Virus record (IMG/VR): IMGVR_UViG_3300038678_000096
Location: 1 to 45,233 of that record
DNA: 45,233 bases
From: a virus
Direction: 5' to 3' (one strand)
The translations under genes were made by a program, and so were the position numbers. Positions within the stretch are counted from its first letter, which is position 1, and every line of letters begins with the position of its first letter. Below, piece by piece: positions 21,423 through 29,881 of the stretch. The notes beneath the pieces are model-generated. The model ran no database searches. It worked only from the letters and a program-made list of their open reading frames with translations, and was not told where the DNA came from.

Positions 21423-21839
21423 TTAGTTAATTACGCTAAATGTGATGCTAAGGATATGTATAAAGTGAGTATCATTTTGCTGCATACCTGCTAATGATGT
21501 GTTTTTAATTCTAAGTGATTGACCACCAAAAGAAAGAGTTAAGCCTTTGGCAAATCCTGTTTGATAAACTCCAGCTATTGTAAGCCCTGACCATTTAGCA
21601 CCTTCTTCAGCTTTCGGGGTGTTTACGTTTATCTGATAAATACCAAATTGAATATCGCTTGAATCATCGCTAATTCCAATACTTTCATCATCACCGTAAA
21701 GCGGCATTTCTTGAATATATGTTTCGCTAGGTTTTTTCGTATACTCTTCACCATCAGGAACCAATAAGTAAGAATTATCATTCGATATAGTTTGAGCGTT
21801 ATCTAATAATGCTTTTGCTATGTTAAATTTATTGATCAT
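21423..21839 (-). CDS. Tail terminator / DUF4128-like protein (138 aa)
   Basis: An N-terminal helix (NKFNIAKALLDNAQTI), a YLLVPDGEEY region, FGIYQINVNTP and GAKWSGLTIAGVYQTGFAKG are as in lambda gpU-like or DUF4128 tail-completion proteins. It is upstream of the tail tube gene and is separated from the HK97-gp10-like gene by an inserted homing endonuclease gene. It would cap the tail and join it to the head. Confidence 0.65.
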   Translation of the reverse strand: MINKFNIAKALLDNAQTISNDNSYLLVPDGEEYTKKPSETYIQEMPLYGDDESIGISDDSSDIQFGIYQINVNTPKAEEGAKWSGLTIAGVYQTGFAKGLTLSFGGQSLRIKNTSLAGMQQNDTHFIHILSITFSVIN

Positions 21840-22471
21840 AATGAAATACCTCTAGCTCTACATAATTCTTTTGCATGATTTACCAATCCTGTTTTAACCC
21901 TTTTGTCACTCTGCGTTAAAGCTAATTCAATTAAATATGAGTGTTTTTCTTTTATGTAAGCATTACTAGCATCTTCAGCATTATCAAAATAACCAAGAGC
22001 AATCTTCTTACCGCCTTTTCTTATTGATGCGACAAAGGCGTTATCCCTCTTGTTAAAGTAAACACCTTGAGGAAAGTCACCGCGACTTTTCTCATTAGAT
22101 AGGATGGTTGCATTTATATTGCCATCAACGAACACGCAAAGATCAGGGTGATATATTTTATTTTTGTATTTTATTATATCTTTATCTAGTTCTTTTTCTT
22201 TCCAGTCTTGCGTTTTCATCCAAGAGTAGAAATTAGAGAATGTTAGCCAGTCATAGCAAACACCACATTCAGAATAAGATGGGTTTTGCTTATGGTATTT
22301 TCCTGAATAACATCTTTTAAGTATGTTTTTCCAAGTTTTATATATTTCACACCGCTTTTGTTTTCCGTTTATATTTGGTGAAACTATATATTTCGCGTCA
22401 TTAATCCCTATTCCGTAAACTGGCTTTCTAAGCGCTAAAGATATTGCGCTTGCTGGTATTTCTATAAACAT
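21836..22471 (-). CDS. HNH-type homing endonuclease with AP2 DNA-binding domain (211 aa)
   Basis: Residues 35-120 follow the phage HNH/AP2 homing-endonuclease pattern: an IYKTWKNILKRCYSGKYH start, YSECGVCYDWLTFSNFYSWM, LDKDIIKYKNKIYHPDLCVF and VDGNINATI. Residues about 140-185 are an AP2-like domain (GVYFNKRDNAFVASI ... GYFDNAEDASNAYIKEK). The start is chosen at 22471 (SD GAGGT) rather than 22498. It lies free-standing in the connector/tail block and probably spreads by cutting phages that lack it. It overlaps 21423-21839 by 4 bases. Confidence 0.88.
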   Translation of the reverse strand: MFIEIPASAISLALRKPVYGIGINDAKYIVSPNINGKQKRCEIYKTWKNILKRCYSGKYHKQNPSYSECGVCYDWLTFSNFYSWMKTQDWKEKELDKDIIKYKNKIYHPDLCVFVDGNINATILSNEKSRGDFPQGVYFNKRDNAFVASIRKGGKKIALGYFDNAEDASNAYIKEKHSYLIELALTQSDKRVKTGLVNHAKELCRARGISL

Positions 22472-22511
22472 AATAATTACCTCATAGTAGGTTGCCATAG
22501 CTAAAAATATT

Positions 22512-22565
22512 TTGTGCCAATCAGGGCTATGAATCCCGAATTTCCCCCGCTAAAGGTAGGCACAA
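22512..22565. repeat. Inverted repeat upstream of the homing endonuclease
   Basis: TTGTGCC (22512-22518) and GGCACAA (22559-22565) enclose 40 nt with an inner GGG/CCC pairing. It lies between the gp10-like gene and the homing endonuclease gene and could be an RNA stem limiting late read-through or marking the insertion boundary. Confidence 0.5.
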
Positions 22566-22579
22566 CATTATTATAACAT

Positions 22580-22969
22580 TTATACCGGTATTACTGGTCT
22601 ATTTATGAATGCTGTCGTTATCTTGTTAACTGTAAATGGAAATTTAGCAATTGCCAGTCTAACTACTCCGTTCGGCGCTTGATTTGACCAACCAAATTCT
22701 AAGCGTAAAGCATAGGGTAAATTATTTGTGAAAAAGAACGTATCACCTATTTTTATTTTATTTGCTATTTCAGTTAATCCGGCACCTGACTTTCTATCAA
22801 TAGATAAATCAGGCGCGTTTAATGCTGCGTTCCAATTACCTTTAAATCTACCTGTATCGATGGGTGAGCCTTTAATAACATCTTTGCCGATGCTCTTAAT
22901 TGTCTTTTTTACCACACCAAGCATCTTTCTTTTATTCTTGGTTGATATTAAATCCCATTGACTAGCCAT
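22580..22969 (-). CDS. HK97 gp10-like neck/tail completion protein (129 aa)
   Basis: The sequence GSPIDTGRFKGNWN, a family signature, followed by FFFTNNLPYALRLEFGWSNQAPNGVVRLAI, is typical of HK97-gp10-family head-tail joining proteins. The start is taken at the ATG at 22969, which overlaps the end of the 37-residue gene 22962-23075. It acts in the neck, joining connector and tail. Confidence 0.82.
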   Translation of the reverse strand: MASQWDLISTKNKRKMLGVVKKTIKSIGKDVIKGSPIDTGRFKGNWNAALNAPDLSIDRKSGAGLTEIANKIKIGDTFFFTNNLPYALRLEFGWSNQAPNGVVRLAIAKFPFTVNKITTAFINRPVIPV

Positions 22970-23075
22970 TTTTAACAACGACCTGAACAGATACTTTGCC
23001 AGAGCTATCAACGATTGATTTGCTCGGCTTTGTTTTATTGGTCTTGGCTTTTTTCTTTGTCGATTTATCTTTCAT
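22962..23075 (-). CDS. Lysine-rich micropeptide (37 aa)
   Basis: This 37-residue ORF has SD GAGGG before its ATG and an end that overlaps the start of the gp10-like gene. It has a basic N-terminal half (KDKSTKKKAKTNKTKPSKS) and a short strand. It may be a small virion or leader peptide. Confidence 0.5.
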   Translation of the reverse strand: MKDKSTKKKAKTNKTKPSKSIVDSSGKVSVQVVVKNG

Positions 23076-23077
23076 GG

Positions 23078-23443
23078 TTACGCCCTCAATTGTAATTTTT
23101 GGTAAATATTAACGCCGCTTATAGATGTTACGGTTGGTATGGCTACTATTCTCAGTGTTACGCCGTTTAAGGTTATTTGCATGTTAACATCTGGTTTTGT
23201 ATCGCTTTGAAAATAAACCCACGAATCACCCTCTTTAATTGATGTTCCGTTGATCTCTTTTATCGTATAAAGCACTAACGGGGTAATTATTCCATCAATA
23301 ATTACATCAGCAATATCAGGCGTTACATTTCCGCTAGAATCAAAACCACCTGTTGCACCTGGTTTAATAGCTTGGCCAGCACCACCGTATTTTTCAATAG
23401 TCTGCCTTGCTATTTCTCTCGCTGCATCATAATCAAAATTCAT
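23078..23443 (-). CDS. Head-tail connector protein (121 aa)
   Basis: This 121-residue protein with an N-terminal helix (YDAAREIARQTIEKYGGAGQ) and a beta barrel (about 50-121) is of the size and place of stopper or neck proteins in siphophages. It sits between the DUF4054-like gene and the gp10-like gene, the usual order for adaptor, stopper and tail completion. Family assigned by position. Confidence 0.65.
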   Translation of the reverse strand: MNFDYDAAREIARQTIEKYGGAGQAIKPGATGGFDSSGNVTPDIADVIIDGIITPLVLYTIKEINGTSIKEGDSWVYFQSDTKPDVNMQITLNGVTLRIVAIPTVTSISGVNIYQKLQLRA

Positions 23444-23444
23444 A

Positions 23445-23819
23445 TTAATTACCTAGCGCAAAAAGTCTTGCAACTGATTTATTGGTATTGGCCAAGCATC
23501 CACCAGACAACATATTGGCCGTTGTACCGTAAGTTGTTTTATCTAAGTCCTTACTTACATTTGATGGTGAAGCATAAGTTGTTTCAAAGCCCGGCAAACC
23601 CTCTTTTGTAATGGAGCCTTTTCCAGTTTGAGCAAGCATACCGATAAAATGAGCGGATAAATACAACTCAATTTGAGCAAGCCCTGCTTCGTCTTTACCG
23701 ATACAATCAGCATTATCATTAACTATCGTATTAGCCGCATCAATCCAAACTTGAATAACTGGATCGCCCAAACTTGTAGTTATAATTTCCTTTACTTCTT
23801 CAGGTGTTACTCTGCTCAT
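23445..23819 (-). CDS. Head completion adaptor, DUF4054-like (124 aa)
   Basis: I set the start at the ATG at 23819 (SD AGGAT), giving MSRVTPEEVKEIITTSL; the longer frame would overlap the preceding gene. The helical layout with VIQVWIDAANTIVNDNADCI, QIELYLSAHFIGMLAQ and a GLPGFETTYASPSNVSKDLDKT loop matches DUF4054 connector proteins. It would bind the portal as adaptor. Confidence 0.75.
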   Translation of the reverse strand: MSRVTPEEVKEIITTSLGDPVIQVWIDAANTIVNDNADCIGKDEAGLAQIELYLSAHFIGMLAQTGKGSITKEGLPGFETTYASPSNVSKDLDKTTYGTTANMLSGGCLANTNKSVARLFALGN

Positions 23820-23820
23820 A

Positions 23821-24453
23821 TTATTTAATCCTAATAAATCCGTTGATAATAACGTTAAATGTAGCAACGCCCGATATATCATCACGTATAATAACACCTA
23901 ATTTATCTTGAGTATCTGCCCTCAACCTAATACCGAGAGGTGAAACTTTCGTAAAATCCAATACAGGGTTGTAGCCATCATTACCGGATGTGTCAGTACT
24001 GGCCAATTGATACGCGTCAGTTTTTCCGCCGGTTCCGACTGTTAACGTGCCGACTCTAATAAAATCAAAATTCGTTCTAAGTCCGACACTAATGTCTAAT
24101 CTCTCGTTTTCTGTTTCAACAAAAAACTCAATACCGTTGGTTAAACCTCCGTTAATCGATCCAAATCTATTTAATGATATAGCTCCAGAATCAGCAATCA
24201 AAACATTAGCAGTTGTCAAATACAGATCACCAAATATTGGCGGACCTATAAATGCATCAACAGGAGTAACACTACCGTCAACAGTTAAATTAGATGTAAC
24301 ACCATCACCACCAATAGTTAGAGTGCCTATAAATGGTAAAAGCTTATTAGGCACATCAAGAGGGGGGTAAGGGAGTACAGAAGTTAAAAGGCTTTTGTCT
24401 TGTACATCAGCAAATCCCGGATCTTTCCCTGTTATCTTTATGCCTAATGTCAT
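23821..24453 (-). CDS. Virion-type hypothetical protein (210 aa)
   Basis: This is a beta-strand-rich 210-residue protein (GTLTIGGDGVTSNLTVDGS, VGTLTVGTGGKTDAY) in the block between capsid and connector genes. No motif is recognised. Its position suggests a head decoration, fibre or head-tail accessory protein. Confidence 0.6.
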   Translation of the reverse strand: MTLGIKITGKDPGFADVQDKSLLTSVLPYPPLDVPNKLLPFIGTLTIGGDGVTSNLTVDGSVTPVDAFIGPPIFGDLYLTTANVLIADSGAISLNRFGSINGGLTNGIEFFVETENERLDISVGLRTNFDFIRVGTLTVGTGGKTDAYQLASTDTSGNDGYNPVLDFTKVSPLGIRLRADTQDKLGVIIRDDISGVATFNVIINGFIRIK

Positions 24454-24455
24454 AA

Positions 24456-25043
24456 CTAAAAATCGCCATCAATATAAACGTTAGCGCCTGCCTCAACTTG
24501 TATGCTAGTGTTGCCGGCAGGAGGTGTAAATGTAAAGGTTGCAGAAGATCCGCGAGGCAATACTATTGCGTCAAAAGCTACCGTATGCCGCTGATTATCA
24601 CCTGTAAACAAAAACTCAGGAATCTTAACCCCACCCGTGAACGTTAGCCCTGTTGCGCCTACTTGAAATTCAGAGTTAGGCATTTTACTTGAGCCAAAAT
24701 TAAAATTGCCCGGCTCTATCAGGGGTTGATCTAGAATCGTTCCACCTGAAACACTTCTTTGTAAAGATGCTAATACCTTACCTGTCCCGCCCGTACTAAC
24801 TAGAAATGTAACAAATATACGAGTTAGTATCATAGGCTTGTCTTCTGCGATATTTTTAAAATGAAACAAAACAGTTTCACTATCATCAGTAAGAGTTAGT
24901 AGCCCTGTGTTTAAGTTGTAAGTATCACCAACCAGTGATTTTGAAGATTGCTCTGTAATAGTTACAGATCTAGTTTGAAGTTTTCCTTCATCATCAACAT
25001 GAGCCGTATTATGTGGATTATCTCCGCCTGTAATTTGTGTCAT
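24456..25043 (-). CDS. Virion-type hypothetical protein (195 aa)
   Basis: This 195-residue beta-rich protein (VLFHFKNIAEDKPMILTRIF, ATFTFTPPAGNTSIQVEAG) has the look of a capsid-decorating or fibre protein. It is tightly spaced (1-2 nt) with both neighbours in the head block. There is no recognisable family. Confidence 0.6.
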   Translation of the reverse strand: MTQITGGDNPHNTAHVDDEGKLQTRSVTITEQSSKSLVGDTYNLNTGLLTLTDDSETVLFHFKNIAEDKPMILTRIFVTFLVSTGGTGKVLASLQRSVSGGTILDQPLIEPGNFNFGSSKMPNSEFQVGATGLTFTGGVKIPEFLFTGDNQRHTVAFDAIVLPRGSSATFTFTPPAGNTSIQVEAGANVYIDGDF

Positions 25044-25044
25044 T

Positions 25045-25482
25045 TTATTTACCTATATCATTTTCATTAATTGTAGTATCTGCCATTTCTTCGAATCTGG
25101 CGTTTAATAGTTTCAGTTCTAGTAAAATAAAGCAGTTTTGATCGTTTGAATTATTGGCAAACTTCCTGAACTCTGAAATCAATGTCATTAGCAAATTTTC
25201 AATTGATGAATTAAATTGCTCTACATTAATTAAACCGGCACATTGAGGACTAAAAAACCAAGCATTTGTATCGCCCTCATTTAAAACAACAGTTTCGCCG
25301 CGCTTAAATATTTTGTAATCTCTACTGTCTCTTTCTGGTTTATGGTTAGATATTGAATAATAAACATCAGTAACGCCGGTGTTTTGAACGTCAATCGGTG
25401 CGCCTGGGTCGATAGGGATTAAAGTGTAAACATCAACCCATTCTTCAGCTTTTAATTCAATACTCGGAAGAGTGTCCGACAT
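25045..25482 (-). CDS. Virion-type hypothetical protein (145 aa)
   Basis: The N-terminal half reads as a small beta domain (EWVDVYTLIPIDPGAPIDVQ, VYYSISNHKPE); the C-terminal half is helical (SIENLLMTLISEFRKF, FILLELKLLNARFEEM). It is the first gene after the hairpin at 25509-25531. Family not recognised; probably a virion-assembly component. Confidence 0.58.
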   Translation of the reverse strand: MSDTLPSIELKAEEWVDVYTLIPIDPGAPIDVQNTGVTDVYYSISNHKPERDSRDYKIFKRGETVVLNEGDTNAWFFSPQCAGLINVEQFNSSIENLLMTLISEFRKFANNSNDQNCFILLELKLLNARFEEMADTTINENDIGK

Positions 25483-25508
25483 AATTAACCTTATAAGATA
25501 TGTTAATA

Positions 25509-25531
25509 AAGCCTATTCATTGAATAGGCTT
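25509..25531. terminator. Hairpin between capsid and connector blocks
   Basis: AAGCCTATT and AATAGGCTT form a 9-bp stem with a 5-nt loop (the arms complement almost through the loop). On the minus strand it is followed by TTTATTAACA, so it may be a weak terminator or mRNA-stabilising hairpin that lets capsid be made in excess over the genes downstream. Confidence 0.5.
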
Positions 25532-25544
25532 GATAACATTACTG

Positions 25545-25844
25545 TTATTTATCGTCTGGTTTAGTGGCTTCTTCAAGCTGTTCAGTCAAAGACTTATTAA
25601 CCTCTTCTAAAGCTGCATTAGCTTCAGTAAGATCTTTAACCTGCTCTTCCAAAGCTGCACTACCTTTATCAACTTTAGATTTAGCCGCACTTGCTTTAAC
25701 TAAAAAACCACGTTTAGCAAACTTATCGCCAACTTCTTCATTAAGTGTTACGCTCATGCCCACTTTTAGCTCTTTGCGCTCATAACCAGGAAGAGCAACT
25801 AAAGCCTTTAAAATATAACTAGCTTCTTTAATTTTCTTAGCCAT
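25545..25844 (-). CDS. Coiled-coil small head protein (99 aa)
   Basis: The N-terminal 50 residues look like a small beta domain (ELKVGMSVTLNEEVGDKFAK). Residues 60-95 are a regular coiled coil (EEQVKDLTEANAALEEVNKS). It lies immediately downstream of the major capsid gene. Function unknown; such proteins may assist head maturation or decoration. Confidence 0.6.
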   Translation of the reverse strand: MAKKIKEASYILKALVALPGYERKELKVGMSVTLNEEVGDKFAKRGFLVKASAAKSKVDKGSAALEEQVKDLTEANAALEEVNKSLTEQLEEATKPDDK

Positions 25845-25853
25845 GTTATTCCC

Positions 25854-26945
25854 CTATGCAATTACTGAAGCGTAAAGTGAAGTCTTGCGACCGTCAATGT
25901 CGTTCTTAGCTTCCCAACCCATAACAGAGCTAGTAACAGCACGATAATTATCACTAAACATACGGCGAGGTAAAATTATTGTTGAAATTGGCATTGCTAC
26001 AATCGGACGAACTGAATCATCTTGCGGTAAGCCCATCATTTCATTACCCGACATTTTACGAGACATTTCAAAACCAGCAACACCGGCCATTCCAGTTAAT
26101 TCTTGCTGAATTGTTCTTGAATCATACTGAGCACTAAATCTAGCTTCCCATACTGTCTCGATTTCAACCGAAATAGTAAAGAAAGTTTCGCCAGTAAAGT
26201 TATTGTCAACACGTAAAGCATTGCGCACCTGAAGAAAAGCCTTCTTAATCTCCTCTCCCGTCTTGGTATCATCAGTAAAGTCAAAGTTAATACCGGCAGC
26301 ACCTAAGTTAACTTGCTCGACGTGAGTTTCATTACGCATACCTAACCATTTACGGTTATCAACAACGATAGGGTTACCATCTTTATCAACCATACCATCA
26401 AGAAAGGTATCAGCGGCATGCTCGCCCATTGCACGAACTGAAGATTGAACGTTTTCACGCAATAAATCATAACCTTCTGAATTTGCCGAAGCGAATTGAC
26501 GCCAATTAACATCAGTTGCAGTATCATGAACGGCAATCGGGAATCCATCATATTGATGTTCAATAGCATCAGCTAAAACACCCTGTTGACCAGATAGCGA
26601 GGTCTGAACAATGCCGATTTCACTAGACTGCGCGTAATTAGATGTTAATTTGCCGATACCAACAGCTTTAGCGCGAGGCATTAGGCGATTAATAAAAGGC
26701 ATACCGCGATCATTCAATTGCTCCGTAACAATATCGCGATCAAAATCTTTGTAAACATCTTGAGGGATAAAGCCTTCATTGACTTTAAGCTGCTTGGCAT
26801 AAATACCTTCAGCATTTGCGGCATTAACCATCATCTGACTATGAATTAAATCAGAAAGGTAATTTTGATCTCGATTGAAAGCAACAAGTTTTGCTTGCTG
26901 CTTTGCTACCGCGCTATTTTGTAAATATGATTTAGTAAAGTACAT
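25854..26945 (-). CDS. Major capsid protein (HK97-fold, 363 aa)
   Basis: The length, position directly after protease/scaffold and DUF2190-like genes, and blocks such as GFIPQDVYKDFDRDIVTEQL, FPIAVHDTATDVNWRQFAS and a C-terminal MPISTIILPRRMF match the major capsid proteins found with DUF2213 proteases. The internal portion (about 225-275) with TFFTISVEIETVWEARFSA resembles the A-domain core. I call it by family pattern. It is expressed from the minus-strand late operon. Confidence 0.88.
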   Translation of the reverse strand: MYFTKSYLQNSAVAKQQAKLVAFNRDQNYLSDLIHSQMMVNAANAEGIYAKQLKVNEGFIPQDVYKDFDRDIVTEQLNDRGMPFINRLMPRAKAVGIGKLTSNYAQSSEIGIVQTSLSGQQGVLADAIEHQYDGFPIAVHDTATDVNWRQFASANSEGYDLLRENVQSSVRAMGEHAADTFLDGMVDKDGNPIVVDNRKWLGMRNETHVEQVNLGAAGINFDFTDDTKTGEEIKKAFLQVRNALRVDNNFTGETFFTISVEIETVWEARFSAQYDSRTIQQELTGMAGVAGFEMSRKMSGNEMMGLPQDDSVRPIVAMPISTIILPRRMFSDNYRAVTSSVMGWEAKNDIDGRKTSLYASVIA

Positions 26946-26947
26946 AA

Positions 26948-27400
26948 TTAATCCTTATACACGTTAACTAGAGCAACGGCGCCACCAGTATTAATGATTT
27001 CATCGGTGTAAACCAATACGTTATCAGTTCCATCAATAGCGGCAATCTTTAACGTACCGTCACCATTTGAAGCCAAACCTGTGCGTCGCTTAGTTATATT
27101 TTGAGCGGCTGCAACACGAACACAACCGAATTCACCAGAACGGAACTCAACAGCTTGCATTGATTCATTAATAACCCAAACTTGATCCATGTTCTTTTGT
27201 CGCATAACATCACGATTAGCAAACATTGCAGTTTGAGTAAAATCGGTGTCAGCGTTATCTGACGTTTGAATACCTGTTGCGACAGGCTCAACCAACGTAC
27301 CTGGCAACATTGCATCAAGAGCGATACCTTCATAAAGGTTTGGTTGCATTGAAGCACCGGACGCATTACCGCGCCATACTAAAGTTTTTGAAGCGGCCAT
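26948..27400 (-). CDS. Capsid decoration/DUF2190-like protein (150 aa)
   Basis: The protein begins with a region seen in DUF2190 and related head proteins (TLVWRGNASGASMQPNLYEG) and is rich in Val, Thr and Gly. It lies between the prohead protease and the capsid, coupled to the former by TAATG. Such proteins decorate or cement the capsid. Confidence 0.7.
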   Translation of the reverse strand: MAASKTLVWRGNASGASMQPNLYEGIALDAMLPGTLVEPVATGIQTSDNADTDFTQTAMFANRDVMRQKNMDQVWVINESMQAVEFRSGEFGCVRVAAAQNITKRRTGLASNGDGTLKIAAIDGTDNVLVYTDEIINTGGAVALVNVYKD

Positions 27401-28800
27401 TAGCTTTCATCTCCTGTATAAACAGCAAAGCGATCTTTATCATGCTTTTTGCTGTCATTATTTAAATGAGTAAAGCCTATTGACGCGCTAGGAATTGAAT
27501 CTGTAAACATTGATTCAAAATCTTTCGGGTCGCTATTGGCCATTAATGTTAATGCTGATTCAGGAATGGCGGCATATTTAGAACATGCTTTGATAGTAGC
27601 GACTTTATCACTAATACCTTTATCTGAATTTTCTTTAAGTTGAGCTTTCAAAGTACCAATTTCAGCGGTTAAACCTGTAACCGTTTCAGTTAGTTCTTTG
27701 TTGACTGTGATTTCTGCGCCACTATTGCCATCATTAGCAAGTAACGCGTCGTTGAACTTGGCCATTAAGTCAGTATCTGAAATATCAGCGTTAACTTCAA
27801 TTTTAGCACTTGTTAACAGTTCTATTAGTTTTGCGCGGGATATCATATCGTCGCCCTCTGTAGTTTTAATTGATTGAGTAGCCTTATCGACATACTCCTT
27901 TTGCAATACGACTTCCTGTTTATTGTCTTGTATCGAGACATTACCGGCATCATCAACTTCATAAGAAGCACGATACATAGTATTTTCTAATTCATAGATA
28001 AAATTATCATCATAGATTTCTACAATCCATGGGTAAATATCTTCTATGCCTTTTAATTTATCTTTTAGGGCTTTATATAAGCCGTCCCTAATTTGATCGA
28101 ATGACAATTCTTGATTGGTACGTAGATCTTTTGATTCTCTTAAATCAGGAATGCAATCATTAACCAAGAAATGTTCAGATACTTTTAACTGTTCTGAGTT
28201 GATGCCAATGCCAGTCCCTTGGCTCGGCGTAGCTGCACCAGGAGAATCAAGCAAGAATGCATCATGATCGCCCATCATTGCCGTTGCAATAAAATCAAAT
28301 TCAGCGTTAGTTTTTACGCCATTAAATTCAAGTTGCGGTTCGTCCATTTCTTCAGCGTCAACGAATACGCCCACACTAGTATGCATGGGTCGAGCATCAC
28401 TAGATGTTTCTATTTCTTCGATACGATCTAAAAGACGCTTACCTTTCTCTGTCATCATGGCTTTCTGAACGTTAACAACCTTATCTAACTTTAATCGGCC
28501 ATCTTCCATGATTTCAGCGTTTTCATTAAATGCACCAATACGAAATTCAATATCAGCTTCAGGATCGCTAGCTGGTACGAAATTGCCGTTAATTTGTGGA
28601 TGCTCGATGGTTGCAGGGGTGCGGTTGAATGTTTCAAAATCTCGCGCTGTAATATCTCTTGGATAAAGCACGCGATTCATAACGATGTTAGGCGGCAAGG
28701 TAAATGAGGTGATAATAATATGCTCTACACCGATTCGATTTTCACGACGAATATTTGATTTGTTTACTTCTTGAGTGCAGAAAATAAGCTTTTTCATCAA
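27400..28800 (-). CDS. Prohead protease with scaffold domain, DUF2213-like (466 aa)
   Basis: Residues about 30-200 resemble DUF2213 phage protease-like proteins (VLYPRDITARDFETFNRTPATIEHPQ, PADIEF-type segment, PMHTSVGVFVDAEEMDEP). Residues 330-420 hold coiled coil and an acidic region (ETVTGLTAEIGTLKAQLKEN), as in scaffolds fused behind the protease. The role is to cleave scaffold and capsid during head assembly. The minus-strand promoter at 28828-28855 precedes it. Confidence 0.82.
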   Translation of the reverse strand: MMKKLIFCTQEVNKSNIRRENRIGVEHIIITSFTLPPNIVMNRVLYPRDITARDFETFNRTPATIEHPQINGNFVPASDPEADIEFRIGAFNENAEIMEDGRLKLDKVVNVQKAMMTEKGKRLLDRIEEIETSSDARPMHTSVGVFVDAEEMDEPQLEFNGVKTNAEFDFIATAMMGDHDAFLLDSPGAATPSQGTGIGINSEQLKVSEHFLVNDCIPDLRESKDLRTNQELSFDQIRDGLYKALKDKLKGIEDIYPWIVEIYDDNFIYELENTMYRASYEVDDAGNVSIQDNKQEVVLQKEYVDKATQSIKTTEGDDMISRAKLIELLTSAKIEVNADISDTDLMAKFNDALLANDGNSGAEITVNKELTETVTGLTAEIGTLKAQLKENSDKGISDKVATIKACSKYAAIPESALTLMANSDPKDFESMFTDSIPSASIGFTHLNNDSKKHDKDRFAVYTGDES

Positions 28801-28827
28801 TTTGACCTTGATTTATTTATAAGACAA

Positions 28828-28855
28828 ATAATAACACTATTAATGGTTATTTCAA
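28828..28855 (-). promoter_or_regulatory. Candidate promoter of the capsid operon
   Basis: On the minus strand there is TTGAAA (28855-28850), 16 nt, TATTAT (28833-28828), just upstream of the protease gene. Both hexamers match consensus at 5 of 6 positions. It lies in the only sizeable gap between head genes. Confidence 0.5.
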
Positions 28856-28897
28856 AATAAACCTTGCGAAACGCTATATAACAAGATGGCGATGCGA

Positions 28898-29881
28898 TCA
28901 CAAATCCAAAATAACATTATTATCATTATCAAGTATAACGATAATAAATGAGCAGTAACAATTGATTCTGTTGCTGCCAATTTCCCACCATCTTAACTGT
29001 TGTGCAGTAGTATATAATTTATTATGCCTATCTGCGTGCAACTTTCTTGTTGTTGGCAATAACGCCGACTTATGACGACCTGCCGCTTTAATATTCGTAT
29101 TGTTATTAATAAAATCTATAGCATCCATTACTGAATTATTATAAACACGATTGATTTCAGTGTTAACTATTCGTTTAGCACCAGATAACGACACACCAAA
29201 ACGCTTTTTAATATCTTTGATTATATTACGTGGTGATTTATTGGATTTCATTCCTGATGATATGCGCTCATAGACTTGTGATGAGGTTTTTTCGCTAAGA
29301 CCTTTCAACTGGTAAAACATATCATTTTGATAACCGAGTACAGTATCTAGATAGCTTTGACTAAATAATATCGTGTTAGCATCAAATGAACGAGGTAATA
29401 GAGCAGCAAAAGCACCAGCAACACCGCCTAATACAGCTAATTTCGCTAAGTCTGCGTTAAGGTCACGGACAACTTCAAGCGTACCTGTGCGATATGCTTC
29501 TTCTACATTGGGATCGGAATAATAATTAATAGGCTTACTTTCGTTTTGGCCAAGCAATAACCAAAAATTAATAATAGCCTGAATTTGTGCTTCAAATTGA
29601 TCTTGCTCAAATGGTGACAAATCATAATCGTAAGTAGTAAACGTTTCTTGATTTAATGATAGGTTCTTTTCTGTTTTAGATGTGCGCGGAATATCATTAA
29701 ACAACTTAATGACTTGTTGTTCAGCGTGGGCAAGCCTAACCTTTATTTTCTTGTTAAGGTTGGCTCTATTGCGTGCTTGGCCTGTTGGGTCTTCATTTCT
29801 TGATAAGTTAACCTTTAGTGCGCCATTAAATTTGATTGCTGACACCATGGAATCAAGAGCTTTTATTGCAAGACTATTCAT
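28898..29881 (-). CDS. MuF-like minor head / phage head morphogenesis protein (327 aa)
   Basis: The C-terminal domain shows the Mu gpF pattern: SLSGAKRIVNTEINRVYNNS, then RHKSALLPTTRKLHADRHNK and a WWEIGSNRINCYC end. The start is placed at the ATG at 29881, which overlaps the portal gene end by 8 bases, rather than a TTG at 29899. The N-terminal half is helical. In SPP1-like phages such proteins (gp7) bind the portal and affect DNA ejection. Confidence 0.85.
   Translation of the reverse strand: MNSLAIKALDSMVSAIKFNGALKVNLSRNEDPTGQARNRANLNKKIKVRLAHAEQQVIKLFNDIPRTSKTEKNLSLNQETFTTYDYDLSPFEQDQFEAQIQAIINFWLLLGQNESKPINYYSDPNVEEAYRTGTLEVVRDLNADLAKLAVLGGVAGAFAALLPRSFDANTILFSQSYLDTVLGYQNDMFYQLKGLSEKTSSQVYERISSGMKSNKSPRNIIKDIKKRFGVSLSGAKRIVNTEINRVYNNSVMDAIDFINNNTNIKAAGRHKSALLPTTRKLHADRHNKLYTTAQQLRWWEIGSNRINCYCSFIIVILDNDNNVILDL

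Noticed and set aside
23820-23897. 26-residue extension of the DUF4054-like protein
   Set aside because: It overlaps the preceding gene and has a hydrophobic sequence unlike the family; the ATG at 23819 has an SD.
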